Source: Cohnella luojiensis
GTDB lineage: Bacteria > Bacillota > Bacilli > Paenibacillales > Paenibacillaceae
Reading direction: 5' to 3'
Assembly (NCBI RefSeq): GCF_004564235.1
Contig: NZ_SOMN01000003.1
Location: 62,001-126,000, forward strand
DNA length: 64,000 nt
The notes beneath the pieces are model-generated. The model had not been told where the DNA came from. It ran no database searches and was given only the letters and a program-made list of their open reading frames with translations. Positions 35,038-43,853 of the stretch are shown in pieces (the stretch's first letter is position 1; each line of letters opens with the position of its first letter). A program made the translations under genes and the position numbers.

Positions 35038-35751
35038 ATGAATACAGGTAATCGGATATTGGTCGTAGACGACGAGGAAAGAATCCGTCGCTTGCTAAGG
35101 ATGTATTTGGAGAAGGAAGGTTACGTCATCGATGAGGCGGAGGACGGCGAAACCGCGCTTCGCAAAGCGCAGGAGGACGACTTCGATCTGATCGTGCTTG
35201 ACCTTATGCTGCCGGGCATCGACGGCATCGAGGTATGCGCGCGTCTTCGTCAGCAGAAGGCGACTCCCGTGCTTATGCTCACGGCCAAGGGCGAAGAAGT
35301 CAATCGCGTCCAAGGCTTCGAGGTTGGCGCGGACGATTACGTGGTGAAGCCGTTCAGCCCGCGGGAAGTCATCTTCCGCATTAAGGCGATCTTGCGCCGT
35401 TCGTCGGCTACGGCATTCCTATCCAAGGAACTGAATACGAGCAACAATATCGTGTTTCCTTTCTTGATCATCGAGCATGATGCCCATCGCGTAACCGCCA
35501 GCGGACAAGAAGTAAACTTAACGCCCAAGGAATACGAGCTTTTGCACTATTTAGCCAGTACGCCTGACAAAGTGTTTTCGCGCGAAGAGCTGCTTAAGGA
35601 CGTGTGGAACTATGACTTCTTCGGGGACCTGCGGACGGTCGATACCCACGTAAAACGCCTTCGCGAGAAGCTGAACCGCGTATCGTCGGAAGCGGCTTCG
35701 ATGATCACGACGGTATGGGGCGTGGGTTACAAGTTAGAGGCGGCGAAATAG
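35038..35751 (+). CDS. resD: Response regulator ResD (OmpR family)
   Basis: A 237-residue response regulator; ResD with ResE controls respiration and cytochrome genes when oxygen is low. Receiver domain with acidic pocket (VVDDEE), phospho-Asp in VLDLMLPG (about residue 56), Lys in VVKPFSP; C-terminal winged helix (LTPKEYELLHYLA, RTVDTHVKRLREKL). ATG 35038 is 9 bases from GAGGAG; ATG 35032 is in frame but only 3 bases away. Confidence 0.93.
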   Translation: MNTGNRILVVDDEERIRRLLRMYLEKEGYVIDEAEDGETALRKAQEDDFDLIVLDLMLPGIDGIEVCARLRQQKATPVLMLTAKGEEVNRVQGFEVGADDYVVKPFSPREVIFRIKAILRRSSATAFLSKELNTSNNIVFPFLIIEHDAHRVTASGQEVNLTPKEYELLHYLASTPDKVFSREELLKDVWNYDFFGDLRTVDTHVKRLREKLNRVSSEAASMITTVWGVGYKLEAAK

Positions 35752-35754
35752 GGT

Positions 35755-37209
35755 ATGGCGATATGGAGAACGGTCGTCGGCAAGATGTGGCTGACGATCA
35801 TAGGATTAGTTGCGGTCGTTATTACGACGTTAGGCTTGTTTCTGCTAGAATACATCGACCTGACTTTTGCCGATCCGATGAAGATCAAACATTTGTTTAT
35901 CTATTCCGGAGTCATCGGATTTCTGTTGACGACGTTCTTCGCTTTTTTCCTTCTGACGAAAATCACGCAGCCGTTGCGGGAGATGAAGGATGCGGCTAAC
36001 AGCGTTGCGCAAGGCGATTACACGGCAAGGGTAGCCATTCGGTCCTCCGATGAAATCGGCGAGCTTGCCAATACGTTTAACCAAATGGCTTCGGAGCTGC
36101 ATACCCTCATAAAGGACCTTCAGCATGAACGCGACCACTTAAGCAGCGTCCTTCGAAGCATGACGGATTCCGTCATCTCCTTCGACGCCGGGGGAGAGGT
36201 TATCCTGACCAACCCCCAGGGGCAACACCTGTTGGAGGACTGGAGCTCCGTGGACTGGTCCGACGAGGATTCTCCCGAGCGCGACGCGCACGTTCCCGGG
36301 CCTCTGCGCGAGACGTTCCGCAATGTCATCTCGAGCGGCAAAGAGCTTACCGTCAAGGTACACGTGAAAAGCGGGGTTTGGTCGGTCGTGATGACTCCAT
36401 TGGCTTCGACGGATTCCGTTAGGGGCGCCGTCGCCGTGCTGCGGGATGTCACCGAGGAGTTCCGCGTGGACAAAATGCGTAAAGATTTCGTAGCGAACGT
36501 GTCCCATGAGATACGAACTCCGCTGTCTATGGTTCAAGGCTATAGCGAAGCGCTTATGGACGATATCGCGGCTACACCGGAAGAGCGAAGAGAGCTCGTG
36601 CAGGTCATCCATGACGAGTCGCTTCGAATGGGGCGCCTGGTCAAGGACCTATTGGACTTGGCTAGGATGGAAGCGGGATATCTGGAAATGAATTTTCAGC
36701 CGTTGGACGTGAACGGTCTCCTTTCGCGGGTATACCGCAAATTCGCGGTGCTAGCCAAAGAACGCCATATCGTGCTTACGAAGTCGGAAGAGGATCCATC
36801 GTTGCTGCTGGAAGCCGCAGATGCAGATCGTCTAGAGCAGGTGTTGACGAACCTCATGGACAACGCGCTTCGCCATACGCCCTCAGGAGCGTCTATCGCC
36901 TTGTGTGCCTCGAGAATCGGCGGGAGCAATGGCGAATGGCTGGAACTGAAAGTTATCGACGAAGGTCAGGGAATTCCTCACGAGGATTTGCCTTACATCT
37001 TCGAACGCTTCTACAAGGCGGATAAGGCTCGCAAAAGAGAGACGACGGGCGGCGGAACCGGTTTAGGGTTAGCTATCGTCAAGAACTTGATCGTGGCCCA
37101 TGGAGGCACCATTAGCGCGATTAGCGCGCCTGGGCAAGGGACTGCTTTTACGATACAGCTTCCCGTTGAAGCTAACCGCAAGAAGAACGCTAAAGAACCG
37201 TTGCGTTGA
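35755..37209 (+). CDS. resE: Sensor histidine kinase ResE
   Basis: A 484-residue membrane kinase pairing with ResD. Two membrane helices close together (about residues 10-32 and 44-66), so the outer loop is very short; HAMP (about 67-120, TKITQPLREMKDAANSV), a PAS-like domain (about 125-235), HisKA with the phospho-His in FVANVSHEIRTPLS (about 243-256), and an ATPase domain with NLMDNALRHTP, DEGQGIPHEDL and GGGTGLGLAIV. ATG begins 3 bases after the resD stop. Confidence 0.93.
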   Translation: MAIWRTVVGKMWLTIIGLVAVVITTLGLFLLEYIDLTFADPMKIKHLFIYSGVIGFLLTTFFAFFLLTKITQPLREMKDAANSVAQGDYTARVAIRSSDEIGELANTFNQMASELHTLIKDLQHERDHLSSVLRSMTDSVISFDAGGEVILTNPQGQHLLEDWSSVDWSDEDSPERDAHVPGPLRETFRNVISSGKELTVKVHVKSGVWSVVMTPLASTDSVRGAVAVLRDVTEEFRVDKMRKDFVANVSHEIRTPLSMVQGYSEALMDDIAATPEERRELVQVIHDESLRMGRLVKDLLDLARMEAGYLEMNFQPLDVNGLLSRVYRKFAVLAKERHIVLTKSEEDPSLLLEAADADRLEQVLTNLMDNALRHTPSGASIALCASRIGGSNGEWLELKVIDEGQGIPHEDLPYIFERFYKADKARKRETTGGGTGLGLAIVKNLIVAHGGTISAISAPGQGTAFTIQLPVEANRKKNAKEPLR

Positions 37210-37223
37210 AAAGAGGGAACGAC

Positions 37224-38452
37224 ATGAACTTCCGCCGGTTTTGGCCTTCACGCAATCCCTCAAAATCAGCATCCGAATTTCAATTGTCTAAGGAAGCCCG
37301 CGTCGCATTACTCATTCACGGTTGCTTCAATTCGGTGCATCGATGTCGGGACTTTTCCTCAATTTATATTTGTGGCGTTTGACCGAAGATTTAGTTATCA
37401 ACGGGATTTTCAATATTATCGTTTACGGAATGACTCCCATCGCGTTTGCTCTCGGCGGATGGATCGCGAAGAAGAAGGACCGGATGGTCACGTATCGCCT
37501 CGGCATCGCGTTGATCACGGTCTTTTTTCTTGTCGTCATTTTCGCTCAGGAGAAGGTCGTTACCTATTATCCATGGTTTGCGGCCTTTAACGGGCTGGCT
37601 TTGGGGCTCTATTGGACGGGGTACCTCGTTCTCATGTATGACGTTACGGAAGCTAGAAACCGCTCGCGCTTTTTGGGGATCAACATGATCGTCTTTAATT
37701 CCGCGGGATTGGCCGGGCCGGCTTTGTCGGGTTTCCTGATCAGTTTGTTCGAAGGCTTGAAGGGCTACTTGCTCACGTTCGCCGCCGCATCGTCTTTGTT
37801 CGGAGTCGCTTCTTTCTTCAGCTTGCGCATTCGAAGAATTCAATCGCATCACAAGACCTATTATTTAAAGTATTCCGGACTTATGATGATGAAAAACCGG
37901 CTGTGGATGCTCTCGCTAATAGGGTTTCTCATACTGGGCTTGTTCCAGGGATTGATGCTGTTCTTGCCTAACATCTTAATGTTTCAAACGGTCGGCCGTG
38001 AAGATCAAGTCGGCTATTTAACCGTATTCTTCGCGTTGCTTACGATCCTGACAGGACTGTTCATCTCTCGCAGGAAACAGCAAAGCAACATACGCCGCGA
38101 TTTGTCAGTGGCATCGCTATTCATCATCGCGGGAGCTGCCGTTCTGTTTCTGGATATTAAGCTGTGGACGGTTATCCTCTTCATGTCCGTCTATTCCCTG
38201 ATGGCGCCTCTGATCATCAATACGTTAACCTCCTATTATTATAGGATAATGGATGGACTGCCGCTTAAGGGAATGTTCCGGATCGAATCGGTTGTCATTC
38301 GTGAATTTTTCCTAAACGCGGGTCGCGTATTATCGATCTTGTTGCAGATTTTATTCGCGAGCGACTTGAATTCCCCGGCACTTCCGGTCGTGTTGCTTCT
38401 AACCGCGTTAACGCAGCTTGGCATTGCGCTCCTCGTCCGAAATAAAGTGTAA
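37224..38452 (+). pseudogene. MFS transporter gene broken by a one-base frameshift
   Basis: A major facilitator membrane protein of about 409 residues in two frames. The first part starts at ATG 37224 with GAGGG upstream and reads MNFRRFWPSRN...ARVALLIHGCF in frame; the rest (QFGASMSGLFLNLYLWRL onward, to 38452) lies in the next frame. Restoring one C near 37328 (TTCCAATTC for TTCAATTC) joins them into a smooth HGCFQFGAS. About eleven membrane segments and the MFS loop GGWIAKKKDR are visible. It may be a true mutation or a sequence error. A start at TTG 37322 or ATG 37343 would lack a ribosome site. It takes the place held by sigX in Bacillus. Substrate unknown. Confidence 0.8.
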
Positions 38453-38455
38453 TGG

Positions 38456-38502
38456 AAAAAAAGCTGCTCAAAAGGTTTTCGCTTTTGAGCAGCTTTTTTT
38501 TG
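38456..38502. terminator. Bidirectional terminator between the MFS gene and serA
   Basis: An 18-bp perfect stem AAAAAAGCTGCTCAAAAG with its complement around GTTTTCG, T-rich on both strands, between converging genes. Confidence 0.9.
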
Positions 38503-38512
38503 CATTTTCTTC

Positions 38513-40105
38513 CTAGTGCAAATGAATTTCCTTAGCATTGTTAAGGTCCGGAAGAGCCGTGAGTTCGCCCAGTACTTGCTTGGTCACGCCTTTATCCACG
38601 CCAAGCATCATGATTGCCGCTCCGCCGACGATTTTACGGCCTACCTGCATGGTGGCGATGTTAATCTCGTTCGTGCCGAGCAACGTTCCTACGCGTCCGA
38701 TGATTCCCGGCTTATCGTGGTGAGAGATAAGCAGGATGTGACCTTGCGGTTCAACGTCGACCGGGAATTTATCGACTTGCGTGATCCGAGGACCGAATCC
38801 GTTCAGCAGCGTACCTGCGACTAGACGTTCTTCCTTATCCGTGCGAAGCGTAACGCTGACTTGGTTGGTGAACCCCTTGGAAGCATGGGATTTCGTGACG
38901 ACGATATTGACTTCGCGGTTCTTAGCAAGATGCATCGCGTTGACGACGTTAACTTGATCGGAGCCGAGGTGGTGGGCAAGCACGCCTTCCACGATATGCC
39001 GAGTTAGCGGCTGAGTGTCGACCTCTGCCAGATCGCCGGCATAAGAAACCGCGATTTCCTTGACCGGGCCTTCCGCGATTTGAGCGGCGAAGCTGCCGAG
39101 TTTCTTGCCGAGCGAGAAGTAAGGCTCAAGCTTGGAAAGGACTTCGGCCGCTACCGGAGGCATGTTAACCGCATTCTTGAAAGGCTCTCCGCGCAAAATG
39201 TGAAGCAATTGTTCCGAAACGTCGATGGCCACGTTCTCTTGCGCCTCGATGGTAGAAGCGCCCAAGTGAGGAGTGACGATAATCTTCGGATGCGACAGGA
39301 ACGGGTGGTCGGGAGCTGGCGGTTCCTCTTCGAATACGTCGAAGGCCGCGCCAGCGACTTGACCGGCGTCGATAGCGGCGACAAGCGCAAGCTCGTCGAT
39401 GATGCCGCCGCGAGCGCAGTTAACGATGCGAACGCCTGGTTTAATGCGAGCGAACTGATCTTTACCGATCATGTGACGCGTTTCCGGCGTAAGCGGGGTA
39501 TGAACCGTAATGAAATCCGCTTCGCCGATGATATCGTCTACCGACGCCTTGCGTACGCCCATTTTCTCCGCGCGCTCTTCCGTTAGGAAAGGATCATAGC
39601 CGAGTACGTTCATTCCGAAGGCTTTGGCACGAGCGGCTACTTCGCTGCCGATACGGCCCATGCCTAGAACGCCGAGCGTTTTGTTGCGAAGTTCGACGCC
39701 GACGAAGGATTTGCGGTCCCATACTCCGCCGACTGTTTTCAAATAAGCTTGAGGGATGTGGCGGGCAACGGCCATCATCATGGCGAAAGTGTGCTCGCAA
39801 GTCGTTATCGTGTTGCCATCCGGTGCGTTAATGACGATGATCCCGCGTTTCGTTGCTGCATCAAGTTCGATGTTGTCAACGCCGACGCCGGCTCGTCCGA
39901 TCACTTTAAGTTTTTTCCCGGCGGTCATGATTTTTTCGGTAACTCGCGTTTGGCTGCGAACGAGCAATGCATCGTATTCACCGATGATGGCGACTAATTC
40001 GTCCTCGCTTAAGCCTGTCTTCTTGTCAATGGTGATATCGGATGCTTCGACCAGGAGCGAAATGCCCAAATCGCTAATCGGATCCGAAACTAAAACCTTA
40101 AACAT
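38513..40105 (-). CDS. serA: D-3-phosphoglycerate dehydrogenase
   Basis: A 530-residue enzyme for the first step of serine synthesis. Long type: catalytic and NAD domains (GRAGVGVDNI, GMGRIGSEVAARAKAFG, CARGGIIDE, and the His-containing TPHLGASTIEAQENVA), an intervening domain from about residue 330, and a C-terminal ACT domain (HILLISHHDKPGIIGRVG, about 453-530) of the kind that senses serine. ATG 40105 has GGAGGGG upstream on the minus strand; the ORF to 40144 lacks a site. A 140-base structured leader precedes it. Confidence 0.95.
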   Translation of the reverse strand: MFKVLVSDPISDLGISLLVEASDITIDKKTGLSEDELVAIIGEYDALLVRSQTRVTEKIMTAGKKLKVIGRAGVGVDNIELDAATKRGIIVINAPDGNTITTCEHTFAMMMAVARHIPQAYLKTVGGVWDRKSFVGVELRNKTLGVLGMGRIGSEVAARAKAFGMNVLGYDPFLTEERAEKMGVRKASVDDIIGEADFITVHTPLTPETRHMIGKDQFARIKPGVRIVNCARGGIIDELALVAAIDAGQVAGAAFDVFEEEPPAPDHPFLSHPKIIVTPHLGASTIEAQENVAIDVSEQLLHILRGEPFKNAVNMPPVAAEVLSKLEPYFSLGKKLGSFAAQIAEGPVKEIAVSYAGDLAEVDTQPLTRHIVEGVLAHHLGSDQVNVVNAMHLAKNREVNIVVTKSHASKGFTNQVSVTLRTDKEERLVAGTLLNGFGPRITQVDKFPVDVEPQGHILLISHHDKPGIIGRVGTLLGTNEINIATMQVGRKIVGGAAIMMLGVDKGVTKQVLGELTALPDLNNAKEIHLH

Positions 40106-40249
40106 GGTGGAACCCCTCCTTCGATATATAGAAAACACCCTCAACCGCCGCTTTCCGCATTAAGCGGGCAAACGGTGCGTAGAGGGTGACTCCGCAAGGT
40201 CACTTCTTTTCTTGTATCGCTTTACGCACGAGACGGTTCCAAATGCCCT
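40106..40249 (-). promoter_or_regulatory. Structured serA leader with attenuator-like terminator
   Basis: Reading the minus strand, the leader holds GTGAC(CTTGCGGA)GTCAC, a long-range pair GTGCGT / ACGCAC, and then a bulged terminator-like hairpin: CACCCTC with GAGGGTG, inner ACCG / CGGT and CCGCTT / AAGCGG, followed by TTTTCT (about 40183-40130). The CAC of GTCAC and the ACGCAC strand are also needed by, or lie inside, the terminator, so the folds compete. No T-box signature is found. I do not recognise the class. Confidence 0.55.
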
Positions 40250-40255
40250 TCCTAT

Positions 40256-40283
40256 TTTATAGCAACGGGATAGACAATTGCAA
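40256..40283 (-). promoter_or_regulatory. Sigma-A promoter of serA
   Basis: On the minus strand TTGCAA (40283-40278) and TATAAA (40261-40256) are spaced by 16 bases, which puts the start near 40249, about 144 bases before the serA ATG. Confidence 0.65.
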
Positions 40284-40334
40284 TGGCGAATGTGCGACAA
40301 AATGGCGCTTTATCCAGTAGTTAAACTATACTCT

Positions 40335-41255
40335 TTACTTCTCCGGGAAGAAAAACGGCAGCTGCGGCAGTTGGTCGCTCTCGTAGATCCGGGATTTCAT
40401 TCCAATGAAATCTCCGCTGCGTACCGCCTCCGTGCTCGTCAGCAGCTCGGCGATAGCGTTGAAGCTCTTCACTTTCCGTTTGTCCGCTTGGCCCGAGCCG
40501 ATGAATTGATCGATACGTGCGGTCAAGTCATGAGGCAGGAAGTCCGCAAGTTGAGCTTGCTCGGAAAGGTAGTCGGACGAAACCTTGATTTTCACGATCA
40601 GAGGCAGGGTTTTCCACTTCGCAATCGTGAGAACATCCGGTCTATCGTATTCACCCGGGATATCGGAGTCGACCGATGCGGCCCATTTCAGCATGGAGTT
40701 ATAATATTCCTTCTGCGCGTCGAGCGAATGCGCGAGTCCTTCTTTATAATAAGAGTTATCGTTCACCTTATCCATAGTCATCTGCGCAGTTCCTTCGTTT
40801 GCCGTGGCTGCAAGCAAGGAAAAGCCTTCCTTGAACAACTTCAGACTCTTGAGGTAGCTCGTTTGCGAGCTCTTCAATTGCGGCGAGATAGGCGGCACAT
40901 AGACGGCTTTAATCGCATCGTATTTGTTTTGCGCGGACTTGGCTAGTTCCTTCATGGAAGACGATCGATCGGCGGTCGATTCTGACAGCCATTTTTCTTG
41001 GGCGGCGAACCAATCGTTTTGAAATTCACGATAAGACAAAAATACGGTATGATAGAAAGAAACCAAATCTTGCTGCTGATAAGCATTCGGCTCGGGAGTA
41101 GCGGCTAATTCCGATACTTCTGCGGTTGCATACCTTGCTTCGGTACGATCAGAACCCACCTTGACGCCGTAAAAAAAAGCTCCTACCGCGATGATAAGCA
41201 TGAGTAAGAAAGCTAGTGAAAAAATAAGGTCGGATCGATTCAGACGCTTTTCCAT
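40335..41255 (-). CDS. Membrane-anchored protein of unknown function (306 aa)
   Basis: I do not recognise this family. One N-terminal membrane segment (about residues 10-30, LIFSLAFLLMLIIAVGAFFYGV) would leave a helical, charged domain of about 270 residues outside the cell. That domain is rich in Lys, Ser, Ala and Tyr and lacks Cys; no catalytic motif is seen. AAAAGGAG precedes the ATG. It lies upstream of serA on the same strand but serA has its own promoter; it is divergent from the CPBP protease gene. Confidence 0.7.
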   Translation of the reverse strand: MEKRLNRSDLIFSLAFLLMLIIAVGAFFYGVKVGSDRTEARYATAEVSELAATPEPNAYQQQDLVSFYHTVFLSYREFQNDWFAAQEKWLSESTADRSSSMKELAKSAQNKYDAIKAVYVPPISPQLKSSQTSYLKSLKLFKEGFSLLAATANEGTAQMTMDKVNDNSYYKEGLAHSLDAQKEYYNSMLKWAASVDSDIPGEYDRPDVLTIAKWKTLPLIVKIKVSSDYLSEQAQLADFLPHDLTARIDQFIGSGQADKRKVKSFNAIAELLTSTEAVRSGDFIGMKSRIYESDQLPQLPFFFPEK

Positions 41256-41346
41256 CGGTTGCTCCTTTTAACGGTTAGTTAGTAGTCCTAGTATAGAAAA
41301 AAACATGGCGCTTGAACATACAAAAATTAGCATAAACCGAGGTAGC

Positions 41347-41940
41347 ATGAGAAAATTCGACATTCGAAACATCAAGATTCGCAAAGTGACCGTGGACCAA
41401 CTGAACGACAAGATGTTATTAGCCAATTTGTATGCGACGCAAGCAATCACTCTTATTATCGGTATCGCATGGATATTATTTCAGGGTAGAAATCCTCTCG
41501 ATTTGTTTAAACCTCCGTCCACAACCGAATTTGCCTTATGGGGAGGGGGATTAGCGCTGGTAGTCTTGCTCTTCGATTTGGGAATTTCCCGTTTCGTTCC
41601 GGAGGAGGCATCGGACGACGGGGGAGTTAACGAAAGGATATTCAAGAAGCGGGCGGTTTGGCATATCGCGGTCATTTCGTTAGTCGTAGCGATTTGCGAA
41701 GAGATTCTATTCCGCGGCGCCATACAATTCGCGATCGGTCCCTATTGGACGAGCATTCTCTTCGCCGCGATTCACGTCCGGTACTTGCGTCATTGGATTC
41801 CGACGGGATTGGTTTTCTCGATCAGTTACGGATTAGGCTGGATCATGATCCACACGGGAACTTTGTGGGCACCGATCCTAGCGCATTTTTTGGTGGATTT
41901 AGTGATGGGTTGCATCATAAGATTTCGGAGGGAAGAGTAA
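41347..41940 (+). CDS. CPBP family intramembrane protease
   Basis: A 197-residue membrane protein of the CPBP (Abi/CAAX protease-like) family. Motifs: EEILFRGA (about residues 118-125), FAAIHV and ILAHFLVDLVMG with the second and third His/Asn-type positions, over about five membrane segments. Function may be proteolysis in the membrane or bacteriocin self-protection; targets unknown. ATG 41347 is preceded by GAGGT; the frame from 41305 is less likely. Its TAA overlaps the next ATG (TAATG). Confidence 0.85.
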   Translation: MRKFDIRNIKIRKVTVDQLNDKMLLANLYATQAITLIIGIAWILFQGRNPLDLFKPPSTTEFALWGGGLALVVLLFDLGISRFVPEEASDDGGVNERIFKKRAVWHIAVISLVVAICEEILFRGAIQFAIGPYWTSILFAAIHVRYLRHWIPTGLVFSISYGLGWIMIHTGTLWAPILAHFLVDLVMGCIIRFRREE

Positions 41941-42236
41941 TGAAGGAAGACGGCGATTCTTCATCGGTATGGAGCAGGTATGTGGCGGCTAAGCAAACCG
42001 CGTTCGGCCCTCCCAAGGAAAGCGGAGAACCACTGACCTTGGAGGAGTTGGAAGCGGCAATCGCGCAGACCGCCGCAAGCTCCGGATTGCCGGAGATCGG
42101 CTTGCCGCCGCGCGCTGTAGTACACCCCGTTAAACGAAGCCAAGTATCTCGATGGTTTTACCTCTTTCTCGTCGTCCTTTTCTCAAGCTTGGTCGTCGGA
42201 CTAGTCTGGTGGGGACGCGAGCACTATAGCAGTTAA
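41940..42236 (+). CDS. Small single-pass membrane protein of unknown function (98 aa)
   Basis: A 98-residue protein with a polar, Pro- and Glu-rich N-terminal 70 residues (WSRYVAAKQTAFGPPKES; LTLEELEAAI) and one C-terminal membrane segment (about 73-92, WFYLFLVVLFSSLVVGLVWWG). It is coupled to the CPBP gene through TAATG, with CGGAGGGAAG as ribosome site. Topology suggests a tail-anchored protein with a cytoplasmic domain. I do not recognise the family. Confidence 0.75.
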   Translation: MKEDGDSSSVWSRYVAAKQTAFGPPKESGEPLTLEELEAAIAQTAASSGLPEIGLPPRAVVHPVKRSQVSRWFYLFLVVLFSSLVVGLVWWGREHYSS

Positions 42237-42246
42237 TAAGAACGTA

Positions 42247-42290
42247 AAAAGCTGCCTCCCGACCAAATAAGGACGGGAGGCAGCTTCTTT
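42247..42290. terminator. Bidirectional terminator after the CPBP pair
   Basis: AAAAGCTGCCTCCCG pairs with CGGGAGGCAGCTTCTTT around a 12-base loop, between converging genes. Confidence 0.88.
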
Positions 42291-42299
42291 ATTCAAAAC

Positions 42300-43175
42300 C
42301 TAGGAGTCCGAGAATTCCGTGTCAATGGCATTTGGGTCTACGAAGGAATAACCCTTTTGCTCCAGCTGAGTCAAGAGATCATCCAAGGCAGCGGCGGTCC
42401 AAGCTAGCTCGTGCATGAGAATATTGCTGCCCGGATGTAATTGCTCCATCACGTTGTCGATGACGGCTTGCGGTCGTTCGTTCTCGGGTATCTTATTCAT
42501 ATCCCAATCCAGGGAGCCATTGGACCACGTCATGAACAGCAAACCGTTCTCCTTGGCGGTCTTGCGGACTTCGTCGTTAGAGGAACCGTGCGGCGGTCTA
42601 AAGAAAACCGGGGCTTTGCCGGTAATATCCTTGACAATAGCTTGGACGCTTTCTATCTGTTCCTTGATCTTTGGCGCTTTTTCTTTTTTCAGCATGATGT
42701 GATCCCAAGAATGATTGCCGATGGTCTGGCCGCGGTCGTCGATCAACTTTAGCAAATCGGGATTTGCTTCGACGCGGTAGCCGTTCACGAAGAAGATCGC
42801 TTTCGCATGGTGCTTATCCAGGATATCCAAGAGAGGATCCAACGTCTCGGGTTCTTTAGGACCGTCGTCGAAAGTAAGAAGTACCACTTTGTTCTCGGTT
42901 TTCTCTTTATCGATAGGAACGATAAAATAATTTTTATTCATCCGATAAGTTTTCACGACAGCTGTAGGCTCGGGCGTTGCGCTTGGCCCGCTGTCTTCGG
43001 AAGCAGTCGGGCTAGCCGACGGCGAAGCGGAGGGAGACGCGGCTTGCGAAGCAGGAGCCGTCGCGGACGGCAATGCCGTTGGAGAAGCTGCGTTGCTGGG
43101 AGACGAGTTGCTGTTGCAGGCCACAAGGCCGAGTAACAAAGCAGTTGTACAAATTCCTATGACTAGACGATTCAT
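42300..43175 (-). CDS. Polysaccharide deacetylase lipoprotein
   Basis: A 291-residue secreted lipoprotein of the NodB/CE4 family, which removes acetyl groups from wall or surface polysaccharides. Lipobox LVAC at about residues 17-20 after a short signal peptide; then a Ser/Pro/Ala-rich linker (about 22-75); then NodB motifs TFDDGP (about 101-106), GNHSWDH (metal His pair), RPPHGSSND and a late LMHE. ATG 43175 has GGAGGGAA upstream on the minus strand; the frame to 43202 is not needed. Exact polymer unknown. Confidence 0.9.
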   Translation of the reverse strand: MNRLVIGICTTALLLGLVACNSNSSPSNAASPTALPSATAPASQAASPSASPSASPTASEDSGPSATPEPTAVVKTYRMNKNYFIVPIDKEKTENKVVLLTFDDGPKEPETLDPLLDILDKHHAKAIFFVNGYRVEANPDLLKLIDDRGQTIGNHSWDHIMLKKEKAPKIKEQIESVQAIVKDITGKAPVFFRPPHGSSNDEVRKTAKENGLLFMTWSNGSLDWDMNKIPENERPQAVIDNVMEQLHPGSNILMHELAWTAAALDDLLTQLEQKGYSFVDPNAIDTEFSDS

Positions 43176-43326
43176 GATGAGATTCCCTCCGATAGCGTTC
43201 ATTACGCAAGATCAATCGAATTGTAACATATTCCGGCCTAACTCGACAGACGACTAACTTCCTTATTTTGATGGGGCATGTCCTGCACTCACTCGGTCAC
43301 AATAAAGGCAATAAGGAGGTGGCAAA

Positions 43327-43662
43327 ATGAAAATCGGGTCTTTCGTTATGGGTGGATTAGCGGGTGCTGCGGTCGTCATGATGATTCAACGCAATCAAAT
43401 GATGTCCGCGGTTGCCGCGAGCGTCGGGCATAACCTGAAACATCGAATGAACGACATGAAGGTCGATGCCATCGAGAAGGCGTTGAACATGAAGTTCGCA
43501 AGCAGCTTTAAACGCGCGACTGACAGCGTAAGCCACAAGGTACAGAACTCTTCGTCGCATGGTGGAGGATTGGACGAGATTGAGAAAATAGTCGCTCAGG
43601 ATCCAAGCGTCAGCCATGAAGTGAATGCGATTTTGGAGCAGAACGGCCAGCAACGCATCTAA
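43327..43662 (+). CDS. Small membrane-associated protein of unknown function (111 aa)
   Basis: A 111-residue protein with a short Gly/Ala/Met-rich hydrophobic N terminus (MKIGSFVMGGLAGAAVVMMI) like YtxH-type proteins, followed by a basic helical region and a Ser/His/Gly hinge (SSSHGGGLDEIEKIV). AAGGAGG lies 7 bases before the ATG. No known motif. It is alone between a lipoprotein gene and mecA and ends at a terminator. Confidence 0.72.
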   Translation: MKIGSFVMGGLAGAAVVMMIQRNQMMSAVAASVGHNLKHRMNDMKVDAIEKALNMKFASSFKRATDSVSHKVQNSSSHGGGLDEIEKIVAQDPSVSHEVNAILEQNGQQRI

Positions 43663-43684
43663 GAAATAGCTATTAAAACCTAAT

Positions 43685-43730
43685 GGCATCGTCCTTCCCG
43701 AAGAGGGGAGGAGGGTGCCGTTTTTTTGTT
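43685..43730 (+). terminator. Intrinsic terminator of the 111-aa gene
   Basis: GGCATCGTCCTTCCC pairs imperfectly with GGGGAGGAGGGTGCC around AAGA, followed by seven T. Confidence 0.8.
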
Positions 43731-43853
43731 TATCGAGGGTTTTCCCTAGTGCATTTCGTTGGGAGAAGTGATAACATGTTCTCAAGAAAGTTTCAATCAC
43801 GCATTATATGCGTAATCATAAGCTGTTATCACCCACAGAAGGAGGATCCTGTC

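Noticed and set aside
40106..40249. serA leader as a T-box
   Set aside because: The conserved AGGGTGGNACCGCG core is missing and the leader is shorter than usual T-boxes.
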